A DNA stretch of 64,000 nt from positions 309,999,164-310,063,163 of the forward strand of contig NC_081414.1 of NCBI RefSeq assembly GCF_030272615.1, given 5' to 3'. The translations under genes were made by a program, and so were the position numbers. Below are positions 11,479-22,449 of the stretch, piece by piece. The notes beneath the pieces were generated by a model. The model was not told the origin of the DNA. It did no database searches and worked only from the letters and a program-made list of their open reading frames with translations. The stretch comes from Cryptomeria japonica (lineage: Eukaryota; Streptophyta; Pinopsida; Cupressales; Cupressaceae). How positions within the stretch are numbered: position 1 is the first letter of the stretch; the number at the start of each line of letters is the position of its first letter.

Positions 11479-13127
11479 TGTGATAACCCCCATGATATCA
11501 CCTGGGGGGTTAAGGATATGGTAAAGGAATAAATTGAAATAAATAATCTAAAGGAAATATATTTAATTTATTTAATAAAGGGAAAGTTATTTAAATAGTT
11601 AAATGGAAAGGTATTTAAATATATTCTTGATATGTAATATCAAATATATTTAAAAGAAATGTATATATTTAAAATTAAAAAAAAGAGAGGAAATTATATT
11701 ATTTTGAGATGTAATTAATATTTAATATATTAAAAAGAAATAATATATGAAATGCAATTAATATTTAATATATTAAAAAAGAAATAATATATTATGCAAT
11801 TAAAAATTAAATATGTTATGAAATACAATTAAACCCATATTTTATATATTAAAAGGGGGGGGACGTAGGCATCCCGAACGGGCTGGGTACCTCCGCACGA
11901 AGTGGTGCGTAGGTAACCACAGCCTAGGCTACGGTTACCTCTGCACCCCTTCATGCGGAAGGGGGCCCGTGGGGACACAACCCCTCACAAACCATAAAGG
12001 GAGGCTGCAGTCAAACAAGGAGGGAAGCAGCAGACAGGAGGGAAGAAGGAAGGGTGACGAGGCACTGTAGAGAAGGTTACGGGCAGATAGGTAAGGGATT
12101 GGGTATGATAATAGTTGTTGCATTAATATATAAAAAATATATATAAATGCTATTCTATATATTATATAGGTTTATAGGAATAGTATGTATTAATAGATAT
12201 AGAGATATAAAGATAGGTAATGGATTATTATATATATTAATAGGAACAATTAATATATATACATTAATAAACACAAATGCATAAAGATAGACAGTGACAT
12301 TATATATATATATATATACGTTAATACATAGAGGAATAGTTCACATATATATATTAATAAATAGGAAGGAAGAACTTGTTGTAAGCATATATAATGAATG
12401 ATTCTTAAATAGTAAAGAATGATAGGAAAAATACATATCAGGGTAATAGGAATGTATATTAAGGAATACATGTGAGTAATGGTTAATGAACATTTTATGA
12501 ATATAGGTAATGAATACAAGACTATATACATGTGGATTATGAAATAGGAAATAATAAATGAAAATGCAAAGGAATGTATTATGAATGAAATCACGAGGGA
12601 GGCTATAGGGAGGAAACTCTCTTAGTCTAAGGGGGGATTATGATAATCCCTAGGGCAGTATATACTGAATATCTATATGCATATATATATGGCTTGGTTG
12701 ATTAAGTTCAACCAAGAAGAAAAGGATCTGGTCAATCCCCTCTGAAGACTTGGATGATGGAGGCATCATCCAAGCCAAGGAAAGGCAAGGGTCTTCCTTG
12801 GTTGGCTTGGGTGTAAGAGGTTATACCCAAGACAGGACTCAAGGGTCGGACTGATCCCCTCTGAGGACTTGGATGATGAAGGCATCACCCAAGGCAAGGA
12901 AAGGCAAGGGTCTTCCTTGGAGGGCTTGGGTGTAAGAGGTTACACCCAAGACGGGATTCGAATTCATCTTCGATTTCCTGGAGGGCTTGGGACCAAGGGG
13001 TTCCAAGAAGGCGAGCTTCATAGCCGCTTCAGGACATACTTTCGTATGGAATTCGTATCCTTTTTATTAGATGAAAATTATGATTCTGTTAATTAAGTAT
13101 CTATGTTAGATTGCAAGTTAGATTACT

Positions 13128-13158
<31 letters not shown>

Positions 13159-13212
13159 GTTCTAACAATCTATTTTGCAGGTTAATGAGCTCTAACTAGT
13201 AGGGACATTACA
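11479..13212 (+). repeat. Element E 3' LTR
   Basis: TGTGATAACCCCC to GGGACATTACA, followed by the GGTGT duplication. It is 15 bases longer than the 5' copy, partly from longer TA runs at 12300-12318 and 13128-13150. Confidence 0.95.
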
Positions 13213-13217
13213 GGTGT

Positions 13218-14379
13218 TGCCTGTAGACTACCACCAAACTTATTTGATTTGCCAAGTACTCTCCAAGTCCAAGTTTGTGAATTATGCTTCCAAGTTTGCC
13301 TACAAGTCCTTGTCTTCAATATCGTCATCGAATTGGACAATCTTCCCTAATGTTACTTGATGCTTACTTGTTTTCCTTCTTGTCTAGATGACAATTTTTT
13401 CATTTGGGGAAGATAATGTAGTTTAGTCTACAATGCCTATTATCATGTTTCAATAATATGGTTGATTCAACTATTTATTTGTTAGGGCTAGTTCTAATTT
13501 ACCAATATCTACAACATCTACTATGGATGGTGATGATATTTTTGAAGAACAGTATGATGATGCTTGATCAGTGATGGTCGAATGTTGATGTGTGACATTA
13601 CTATTTTTTAATTTTAATATAAAATATATATCATGACATTCGAGTTTAACTAATTGACATTGTAATATTTTTTATTTTTATGGTGGTTTTTGTTTATTAT
13701 ACAATATACGATGCTATGTGTGGTATTTTGAGCTTAATTACTGCTGCAAATATGTATATATTTCTGATTTTTATATGTTTTGTATAGACAAACCCAACCC
13801 CCAATCCTGTGAACTGAATCCCTGAACCTGAGCCCGAACTGGTACCAGGACTAGTAACTTAGATAAATGCAGTACAATACCAACTAGCAGTTAAAAATCA
13901 ATGACCTTCATGAACAGAACTAAAGACAACCACCAATACCCAAAATCTGAGAAAAGCACCCAGTCCAGCCAAACAAAAAGCCAAAGGTTACCTTACAATC
14001 ACCACCCCATCTGACCATCCCAACCAAAGGACTAAAACCCCAGATAGCCGATTCCTCCACTGCAACTGAACACTTTACACCCACTATGGCACCTGAATCT
14101 GAACCAGCACAGGAAGCAACAAGATCAGGGAATTTGATCTTGATGAACATCTCCACTTTTTGCTTCACTTGAACCAAACACCTTGAGTAAGGCATAGTTA
14201 AAGTGCTCACAACCTCAAGCCACCCTGATTGTGTCTGACCATAAGGTTTTACACCACTTGCTCCATGTCCAAACAAAAGACTAAAGTCTTTGAACAATAT
14301 GAATGCACTGTAAATAGTTCAAATTTATTTTCTTGCAAGCTGAGTTCATTCAACAAAATGGGAGAGTTCAGACCATCAA
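13218..14379. other. Host sequence between E and D1; possible transposon tail
   Basis: At 13520-13567 the plus strand reads TTSTMDGDDIFEEQYDDA and a stop, resembling the acidic C-terminal tail of a hAT-type transposase. The region 13790-13850 is rich in CCNAAC/CCTGA words that may be subterminal repeats. Together with 7790-7920 this could be an old hAT element into which E inserted. This is a weak inference: no TIR or TSD could be fixed. Confidence 0.3.
13920..14297 (-). other. Unrecognised 125-codon open frame
   Basis: A minus-strand frame without stops, containing GVKPYGQTQSGWLEVVSTL and KIKFPDLVASCAGSDSGA. I do not recognise it. It has non-repetitive composition and is preceded on the minus strand by a tttacag acceptor-like sequence. 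Joining the flanks of D1 shows a second unbroken stretch in another frame (16080 back to 14260, minus D1). It could be a fragment of a host gene or of an old element. No function is proposed. Confidence 0.25.
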
Positions 14380-16033
14380 TGTCATGTCCCCATTCAAGAG
14401 CGAAGGTCAAGCTATAAGTCAATCAAAGATCATAGTTCATATTAGTTTCCAATACAGGTTGACCATCAAGATTAAGCATCGACATGGAACAATAAAACAA
14501 AGCATATTAATTATATATGAAGACATCAAGAGATGAATGAAATTCGACATTATTTCCCAGCCAAATACATAAAACTCAATACAATACTCCAGCCATTGTA
14601 ATACATTCAAACCAATATCATCGGGTCTTTCTAGGATCACCTTTCCTCATAGAAATTATGACTCAATATAACTCAAACCTGATATTGGGTAAAGAGGGAT
14701 CCATGTCAGGTTGGAATGATGAATCCTGCAAGACTTGTGCAATGAAGGAGACGTTTCAACACCAATATCAAATTCCTTCAATACTGAGCGATCAAACAAA
14801 GATGGATGAATAATGAAAGATACGAGCGATGGTTATAATTAAGAACATCATTTATTTATGATAAGCGATACCCTGAAAGTGAAGATGCGGCATATAGAGT
14901 GGGGCAATAATTGGATGAGACAAATATCGATGTACAAAGGAAAGCAATCAATGAAGCAACAACTGCATGTGTTAGCAATGTCGAATCATGGTAGAAAATG
15001 ATTAATTTGGTGATTAGTTACAAGCACCGATAGTAATAGCTGCTTATTAAACAAGGAAATCGATTAAAAACTAAAATGACAACGATAATATCAGATCATC
15101 GATTGCTGAGCATTGCTGATTATAGCAATTAATCATAAAGATGGTACTTATATTAATGAGCATCATTAATCCGATTAGTTATGAAGAAAATCGATCATTA
15201 AGAGTTGTGTCCCATCTAATATGAAGGGGTGCAATCCTTTCTAAAATAAAGATATATTAAGTGTCAACTCTTGGATTGGAAAAGGGAGAGGAGAATCAGA
15301 TTACATATCTATACTTTGCAGATCTAAGTAGAAGTAACCCACTATCAGTCAGATAACCAGATCACATGAATGTAAAGATTCAATGAGGAAGAAATGGTAT
15401 GTTTATCCCTTATCTCCAGATTGGGAATAGCTCGTGGGAAGCAGGGCGAAGGCCCAAATATTGAGTGCATAATCCAAACAGTGATACATCTGAAACAACA
15501 CCAATCACATTGCAAGTTATTACTGCCCAGATCTGAAACACCAATCGACTTACTGTTGCATGTTATCATCTCCAAATCAGACACAACATCTTATATATTG
15601 TTGCAAGCATATAAGTCAACACCAGGAACAGCGACGAATCTCAGCAAGGTGATACAATTACCTACATCTGCACATTCTCATTGGGATACGTGACATGGTA
15701 GCCTACATAGCTTCATAGATATTTTCATACGGAGGATCATTGCATACACATCATTGAACATATCAGGAAAAGCAGAGATAATCCATCAATACATAACATA
15801 AGTGATATCATACTTGGGCACACATATACGTATTGAGAAAGATCATTTGCATACACCTAATTGTTAATTCAGAAATAGCAGTAAGACTGACTTATATCGA
15901 GTGAGAATCATTGTGCATCAGGTCATTTTTTTATAAGTATTGATAGTAAAATTTAGGAAAGAAGTCTCTTGCAATTGATCCTCGCAAATTAATTGTCCCT
16001 ATCTTATAAGTTATTAATTAAGGTGACATCACA
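14380..16033. mobile_element. Solo LTR D1
   Basis: Begins TGTCATGTCCCC and ends GGTGACATCACA, flanked by perfect 5-bp duplications ATCAA (14375-14379 and 16034-16038). There is no PBS, PPT or coding sequence, so this is a 1654-bp LTR left by recombination between two LTRs. Its end region at 15930-16033 is similar, in inverted orientation, to 16295-16420 in D2. Orientation is left open because both ends carry the same type of motif. Confidence 0.85.
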
Positions 16034-16294
16034 ATCAATTGGCAGAATCACAACATTAGGCACTTCCATAGCAACATCCATATCGCTGAACAAAAAAACA
16101 GAATTAGACAGAGAAGCCAAACCCTTTGCTCAGCCACAAGAACAATTGTCACGAGATTTTGAACAAAATCTTCACAAATGGTCGATTTGAGCAAAGATAA
16201 CCTTCCCCACTAACACAAGCTTCACCCAACACTGATTTAACAAAATCCAGAGTTGCAGAACGGGTGCAATTAAAAATTGCATCTAGTCATTTAT
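16034..16294. other. Host sequence between D1 and D2
   Basis: Continues the host sequence interrupted by D1. The plus strand has a 52-codon open stretch ending at 16190 (for example LGTSIATSISLNKK). When D1 is removed it joins in frame with MGEFRPS at 14359-14379. Function unknown. Confidence 0.4.
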
Positions 16295-17347
16295 TGTGAT
16301 GTCCCCTTTATGAAACTGAGACAATTAGCTTGCAGAATCACTTGCAAGAGACTTCTTTCCCTAGATTCTTAATTAATACTTAAACAATAATAGTCAAAGC
16401 TACTTGATTGCAAGAATGATAGTTTATGGTACCACTTTATTAAAGACTGTTCTATGAAATATTATTAATACCACTTATATTCTGATATTAAAAGATGTAT
16501 ACAAGCATCACTTCCTTTCTGGTACTTAGCATGTGCGAGATGATCTTGATGAACTATATCCGATCTGCAACTGTGTCTGATTGGGTGTTGATGAAAATGC
16601 AAGTTGAAAGTATCTGAATGGCGTAATGCCCTGATTGACTAACTTCAATTGCCTTGTATATATTGGAATACCAAAAGGATAGGTTGTATTCCAAGACGTG
16701 TCTTATGCCTCTCCACAATCACCTTTCTTCATAACATCAATTTGTTAAGCAAATTGTACCTCTTCAAGAATTATTGATTTATTATACCAATCATACTTTC
16801 TCTAATTACTGGCACTTAACTATTTTTTATCGTATTCTTTAGAGTATGTCCATTATTCAAATACTCTTTATCGTATGCCTTGATATCATTATCGGCGAAT
16901 CACCTAATTAATCAATTATTCTTTTTGATTATCACTGTCAATATACTCACGCGATGTAGATATGGGATAAATTGAATATCTACTGGGTGCCATACTCTTA
17001 TGGTTGTGTTGTTGTAGATGAAGGTGATCGGTATATGAATGGTGCCGCTTCATACAGTTCTGTCATCGTTTGTCTTTTTGCAGCCTTAGCATTCTGTCCA
17101 TCTTTGGAAGACTAACGATAAACTTAATTTGCTGTTAACATCCATGCTGTCATCTAGCCAAATGTCATGCTTAGTTGATTAGCCAACTGTCTTCTGAAAC
17201 CTCCTTTACACCTTCTTGGTCGATTCTTCAATTTACTTGTTGAGTTCATCTATGTGATTGGGTTATTCTGGAAATACTACCTTTATGAGTTGATTGCATC
17301 TTCATTTGGTCTCCATATATGGATTGGTCTTGAATGGGGACATGACA
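16295..17347. mobile_element. Solo LTR D2
   Basis: Begins TGTGATGTCCCC and ends GGGGACATGACA with perfect 5-bp duplications TTTAT (16290-16294 and 17348-17352). 1053 bp, no internal genes. It is a relative of D1 in inverted orientation; the outer 20 bases of D1 (14380-14399) match the outer 20 of D2 on the other strand. D2 inserted beside or into the distal edge of the left LTR of element C. Confidence 0.85.
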
Positions 17348-19152
17348 TTTATCACAAACGTTACCCACTAAAAGGGTTTAGAGGTCTTGTAGAGCCATGT
17401 TATCTAGTCATTGTGATGACAAATCCCCTCATAAAAAATACACCAGCACAAGTCAATCTTGCAGCTCACAATACCTGCCACCAATCAGATCCAGTGGATA
17501 CCAAACAACAACAAAGAGACAACCAGCAGTTGCCACATTAGTAGGCAAGGCATTCAAATACACAGCATGAGGAATATTTGCCAAACCTAATAAGGTATAT
17601 TGACATAAGTATTGTATCCTCCACATGAATATCATACTTCCTCCCAAGAAAGAAATCCTTAATGAAATAACCCCTGTACTGAAATGACTGAGAACAAGGA
17701 ATATTTGCTACAATCTGTCTATCCAATCTGTGTGTCATGCAACTTTGATTTTTTGCATGTCATTCTGTTATGTGTCTCAGAAGTTTCAGATTGTTATGGA
17801 GGTCATCTAACGCATATTCCTCATGAAAGATTAACAATAATTGACTTTTAATGGTTAAGGCAATTGCCAAAGATACATATGCCACTAAATTATGGAGTTC
17901 AATGCCAATTTAGACCCACAAACAAACACCTACAGCTTGCTGACATTATAACAAGCAGTTGGCAAGTAACCTCAAAACATTCATACATAAAGATGCAAAT
18001 TAACTCCTTTACTTATTTCAAAATGAGGCTTAAATAGGACATAATATTGTCAACGCCATGATTAAACACATTGTCCATTATCATTGACCCTTTTCAGATT
18101 CTCTGAAGACTAATGAGAGCGATGGGTTTCATACATACAAACTGAAATTACAATGAATGAGCAATGTCAAGAGAACCTGGAGTGAAGCGCCTTGAAGAAG
18201 CAAGCAATATTGTGATTTTTGAGGGCTCCAATCCGCCTAATCAGTTTGTCCTCAGAAAATCGCCCCTGCTGCAATGGTGAAAGACTGATAATAAATGATG
18301 TCTGCTGATTGCCTTCAATTGTTGTCACAAACCGATCGCCTTAGCCCCTAGAGTGTAGCGCCATTCACCAAGAGGAGGTTTGTAGCCCAAATAATGAGTT
18401 TTATGCAAAATTGTGGGTTCTTACCAGTCTGATACGAATTGTTTCAGACCTGAAATGGATGCCAAATTCTGGTCAAAACTCCTTCAATCACCTCCACAAA
18501 GAATCGCCTTCTGCTCCCAAAGATATATACCCTTTCAAAGTGAACCTTCAATGCTCAACTGAGAAGTTATGAACAAAATCGATGGCATATAGGATGAAGT
18601 CGATTTTGTTATCAGACCTGCAAATTGACCAAACTCCACACAATTCGACCTCCAATGAAAAGTGGTGCAAAAAGGGCACTTAATCTGAAAATCTGAAGAT
18701 GCCATGAACACCCCATCCACCATGAAAACTAAAGCTATGCAATGTGCTCAATATGGAAGATAGAGTATCTTCCACTCTTAGTTGCAACCCCTCGGAAGGT
18801 CTTCCACTCCCTTAGTTATGCAATCTATGGGAGTTTTCGTTCCCAAAGACCAAAGTCTGCAGACACCTCTCGGTTCTACAAAACCCAATCAAAAAACATA
18901 TGAATAATCCAAGCTGCCTTGAAGCTTCATCTACATCTCTCTTTATACTTTTTTCCAAATCATCTCTAGAAGCTTCTAGAAGTGACTTTATGATATAATA
19001 TTTAATTAAGTCACTTTAACTTTATAAATAATTAACTTAATATTACTAATTAAAATAATTAATTCAGCTATCCATGAAAAACAATAATAATAATTTGGAC
19101 AACTTAACTAATTAAATTAATTAATTAATTCTTCTCAAAAGGGGACATTACA
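17348..19152 (-). repeat. Element C 3' LTR (left), distal end missing
   Basis: Matches 39619-41516 along its length, with several small indels (for example the right copy has about 45 extra bases near 41325). It begins on the minus strand with TGTAATGTCCCC at 19152. The final segment of the right LTR (39591 to about 39618) has no counterpart here. Confidence 0.88.
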
Positions 19153-19170
19153 ATCCGCCCCTCCTGAAAT
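19153..19170 (-). other. Polypurine tract of element C
   Basis: On the minus strand, ttcaggaggggcggat lies directly before the LTR start TGTAATGTCCCC. Confidence 0.7.
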
Positions 19171-19234
19171 TGCTTGTCCCCAAGCAATCTCAGCTGCAAG
19201 AAAAACTCTACTCCACTTGGATCCCAAGGAAAAA
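19153..19234 (-). pseudogene. 3' end of element C ORF (separated by element B)
   Basis: When B and one copy of its AAAAA duplication are removed, the frame from 31583-32112 continues here. It reads PWDPSGVEFFLQLRLLGDK and then QFQEGRIVMS across the PPT into the LTR. Ending a coding frame on the PPT is common in plant gypsy elements. No stop is seen before the LTR. Confidence 0.7.
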
Positions 19235-19549
19235 TGTTAGGCCGTAATTAGGAATAAAACTTTTAAGTTATTGTTATGTTTTGGAGTCAGCCGTGTAGGT
19301 TCCCGTGTTAGTTACGACGGTTGCTACCTCGGCCAACCGCCAAATAGTATATATTGCCATTTAAGGGAACCTCGACAATAATGTTGAGGTATTGAACATT
19401 TTTAGAATGTGATAATTCCAAAAATGAACATCTTTCTGCCATCTGATTGTTATTTCCATGATTTGTAGAGAATTGAACTATTATCATATGTTCTGTGCTT
19501 ATTTCTTGTTCATTCTGGAACTTGAATAACTCACGGTAGGGAGTAAACA
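19235..19549 (+). repeat. Element B 5' LTR
   Basis: 315 bp, TGTTAGGCCG to GAGTAAACA. Compared with the 3' LTR it lacks a 13-bp tcattttgttatg duplication and has many substitutions. Confidence 0.93.
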
Positions 19550-19552
19550 TTT

Positions 19553-19565
19553 TGGCACCGTTGCC
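19553..19565 (+). other. Primer-binding site of element B
   Basis: TGGCACCGTTGCC, close to the tRNA-Asp-type PBS of Tat and Athila elements (TGGCGCCGTTGCC). Confidence 0.8.
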
Positions 19566-19610
19566 AATTCGAATTTCGGAGATCAATATGGCGGCAGGCG
19601 GTAACCACTA

Positions 19611-20000
19611 ATGGGCCGACCATTTCAGCAGCAGTTAATAGTCACTGAAGGTGATACACACAAAGAGCCCACGCAAGCAGAAGCTAGGGGGGATCAATTG
19701 ACGAAGGATTTGGTGGAATTGTGGGATGTTTCCGTCACCCACTACGTGTAGAGGGAAGCTCGGGAGAGAGCAGTCCCTGAGGGCACGGTACGTGAGGAAC
19801 TCACAATAAATTCTGCCATGTTTGATCTTCTAGGGAGCCTTCCTAGATTGTTGGCACGGAACCTCATTGAACGACAAGAGCAAAGGAAAGAAATTAGTTG
19901 AGAACGTCGTTGACAACAAATCCTGCAGCAGCACGAAGAAAGGGGTCGTAGGGAAGAGGAAGAGAGGGATACGAGCAGACGCCGTACTCCTCGCAATTAA
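19611..20000 (+). pseudogene. Element B pre-gag ORF
   Basis: ATG at 19611 opens a 129-codon frame with internal stops (near 19749 and in the 19900-19912 region), ending TAA at 19998-20000. It is homologous to the 122-codon ORFs at 32541-32909 (A) and 55940-56308 (F). Shared blocks are LPRLLA and QQILQ[RQ][YH]EE. The predicted protein is charged and helical, with no domain I recognise. Its stop overlaps the gag ATG by one base (TAATG). Ogre-type elements also carry an ORF before gag, but theirs is longer. Confidence 0.7.
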
Positions 20001-22449
20001 TGCCCCTACGTCCAAACAAAGACCGACGACGTGACACCAACGGAGGAGTAGGCGAGGGGTCGGTACGAATATTCCTACGTATCAGAGAACAAAACGAGTG
20101 GAGACGTCGGCTGAGGGAGATTGTTGAAGGCTTGGAGAGTCTGGAAAGGCAGAGCAAGAGTTGGAGCGTGAGTAGGAGCCGCAGTCGGGAGAGGTAGAAG
20201 TCGCGTATGTGGAACTAGTTGGTAGAGGTTGCGAGCAACCTACCACTGCCAGATGTAGTGGAGGATGATCTCGCCGACTAGGCCGCTCACTCGACGTCCA
20301 GTGAAGAGCCCAAAACTCAGTCTGAGAGAAATCCGTTAGAGTACTCCGACCGTGACGAAGGGGTTGTACGAGACCTGCAGGGTGAGGTCGCCGAACTCTT
20401 TGAGAATAACTTGTACCGAATTGGAAATCTGTCCCTCGAGGAATATTCAAAAATAGGAGAGTCAGACCCAGAAACCTCGAGAAGGAGGGAGTATAGGAGT
20501 GAGGGTGACCAAAGCGTGGAGGATGTGGGTGGACGCATAGAAGGCTCGTGGACGGAGCAATATGGTTTGATCCGGTCGAACACGTATAGTACCTTCTAGG
20601 CATTTAATACCTTCCAAGTGGGACATAAGACCTTCCAGGCATTGAATACTTTCTAGGCGAGACATAAAACCTTCCAGACAAAGACAATGGCACACACCCT
20701 AGAGAAACAAAAGCTTCCTAGATTCATGGGAGACGGGTCGGAGGACCGTGTACGACATTGCAAGACATGCATAACCATCTGGGAGGCAAACGACCAAGAC
20801 AACCAGGATTACTGGTTGAAGGCATTTCCGGCCACCCTTCGAGGGATAGCAATTGACTGGTACACGGACCTTGATGCCCAGCATAAAACATCATGGAACA
20901 ATTTGAAGGTCTTCCAGGAGGAATTCAAACTCCTACGTGACGACAATGAAATTGTGGCAGAGATTTACAATACCAAGCAGGGGAAAAGTGAAAGTGTTTG
21001 AGCTTATAACCGAATGTTGAAGGAACTACTGAACAAAATGGAGAACCAACCAGCATATGGGCTGAAGAAGAGATGGTTTGTCGAAGGGCTAGTACTGTCC
21101 CTCAAACGGAAGATGAAGGTGGTCCCTCCACCTTCATATGATGAAGCTTACAACCAAGAGATGGATATTGAAAGTGAGAGCAAAAAATCGAAGGGGAAAT
21201 GACAGGCAAGTGATGATGACAGTACAGACGAAAGTAGCGACGGTGAGTCCAAAACCGTACAAGCTCTTCGGAAGGACATGCTGCGAATGATGGAGTTGAA
21301 GGCTTATAAAGAAAATGGCAGAGATGGCAAGGAACTTTGGTGCACTGACTGTAAGGCAGAAGGGCATACGAAGGGGACATGTTCAAAGAAATCATTTTGT
21401 GACATCTATCAGATACTGGGCCATTCCACAAAGGAATGCCCGTACAATTTAAAAAAGCGGAGCACACAAATGATCTACACTCAATGCAAGCAATCTGCTC
21501 CACCAATCACACCACCTAAACAATTAGTAAACTCAGAGGCTTCACCAGGAGGATACCATAATAATCGGTGCGGGAACAACCGTTCCAATAATAACACACC
21601 AAGGAGTAAAATTCAGTAGGATGCAAAAGGGTGGCCCATGATCCAGTGTTCAAAATGCAATGAGTGTGGCCACTTTGCTCGGGAATGCCAAAACGAGAAC
21701 AATGGTGGAGGTTTGTTGTGCAAATGGTGTGGTCTTGGAAACCATGAGGACACTGACTGCCCCAAACGGAAGGGAGTAAACATGTTGGATGTAAAGGAGC
21801 CAGACGAGGAGGTACTGGCAATCACAAGATTGCAAAGTAAGAAGGTGGTATACCCCGATCCCCGTATGGAGGAGAGACTCCAGGAAGAAAAGGTTGATGT
21901 GGAATGGGCGATGGCGGAAGAGCGCAGGGCCTCACACAATATTGCCAGTACCCCACCCCAGTCAGAGTCGGAGAAAACCATCATTAAACAGATGTTGCAA
22001 ACCACCGTACCCGTACACATGTCTGACCTTCTGCAAACAATGCCACAATTGAAGATGGCTATTACAAACATAGTCGGTGACAACAATGCCAACCAGGAAC
22101 ACCGTCAGATGGCAGCAAAACCATCTGCCACAAACTCCATGGCAGCAACAGAACTACCTGGTATGTCTGCTACAGACCCCATGCTGCTCATTGTAAGCAT
22201 TGGTCGGAAGCCGACCGTGATCGAGATGGAGATAATGGGACAGAAGTTGACGAACACGATTGTTGACAGCAGCTTTGCAGTGAATGTGTTACCAAAGGAG
22301 ACATGGAGGGGTCTGGGCAAGCCAACTCTCTGGTCACCAACATTCCACCTCGTCGGTGCTGACCAACATGGAATCAAGCCCCTGGGGACACTCATGGCAC
22401 AAAAAGTTATGGTTGGTACCCAACACTTTTTCCTTGACTTTGTGGTCAT
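20000..22449 (+). pseudogene. Element B gag and N-terminal protease, several stops
   Basis: A single frame (MPLRPNKDRRRD start) runs to about 22449, broken by in-frame stops at 20195, 20606, 20999, 21200 and 21617 among others. The capsid core is at 20687-21200 (KLPRFMGDGSED, ATLRGIAIDWYTDLD, LKKRWFVEGL). Zinc knuckles follow: CTDCKAEGHTKGTC, CDIYQILGHSTKEC (one Cys lost), CSKCNECGHFAREC and CKWCGLGNHEDTDC. The retropepsin segment starts near 22170. Its active-site loop reads IVDSSFAVNVLP instead of the expected D-[ST]-G, so it is dead. A one-base deletion near 22450 shifts the frame into pol. A 39-bp tandem repeat (GHKTFQ) lies at 20588-20680. Confidence 0.85.

Larger units (their letters stand above)
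8231..13212 (+). mobile_element. Element E: gag-only LTR retrotransposon (TR-GAG type)
   Basis: A complete 4982-bp element with two long LTRs (8231-9949 and 11479-13212) and a perfect 5-bp target duplication, GGTGT at 8226-8230 and 13213-13217. The internal region is only about 1.5 kb: initiator-Met-type PBS, one gag frame, polypurine tract. No protease, polymerase or integrase is present, so it must have moved using enzymes supplied by another element. Its gag resembles that of element G in this window, which makes a chromovirus the likely helper. By eye the LTRs differ by only a few percent, indicating a fairly recent insertion. Confidence 0.93.

Noticed and set aside
14380-17347. D1 plus D2 read as one large TIR DNA transposon with 20-bp inverted ends
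   Set aside because: Each half has its own perfect 5-bp duplication (ATCAA and TTTAT), so they are two separate solo LTRs that happen to be inverted.
17254-17541. Open frame crossing D2 and the C LTR
   Set aside because: It spans the junction of two LTRs and has no matching frame in the other C LTR.
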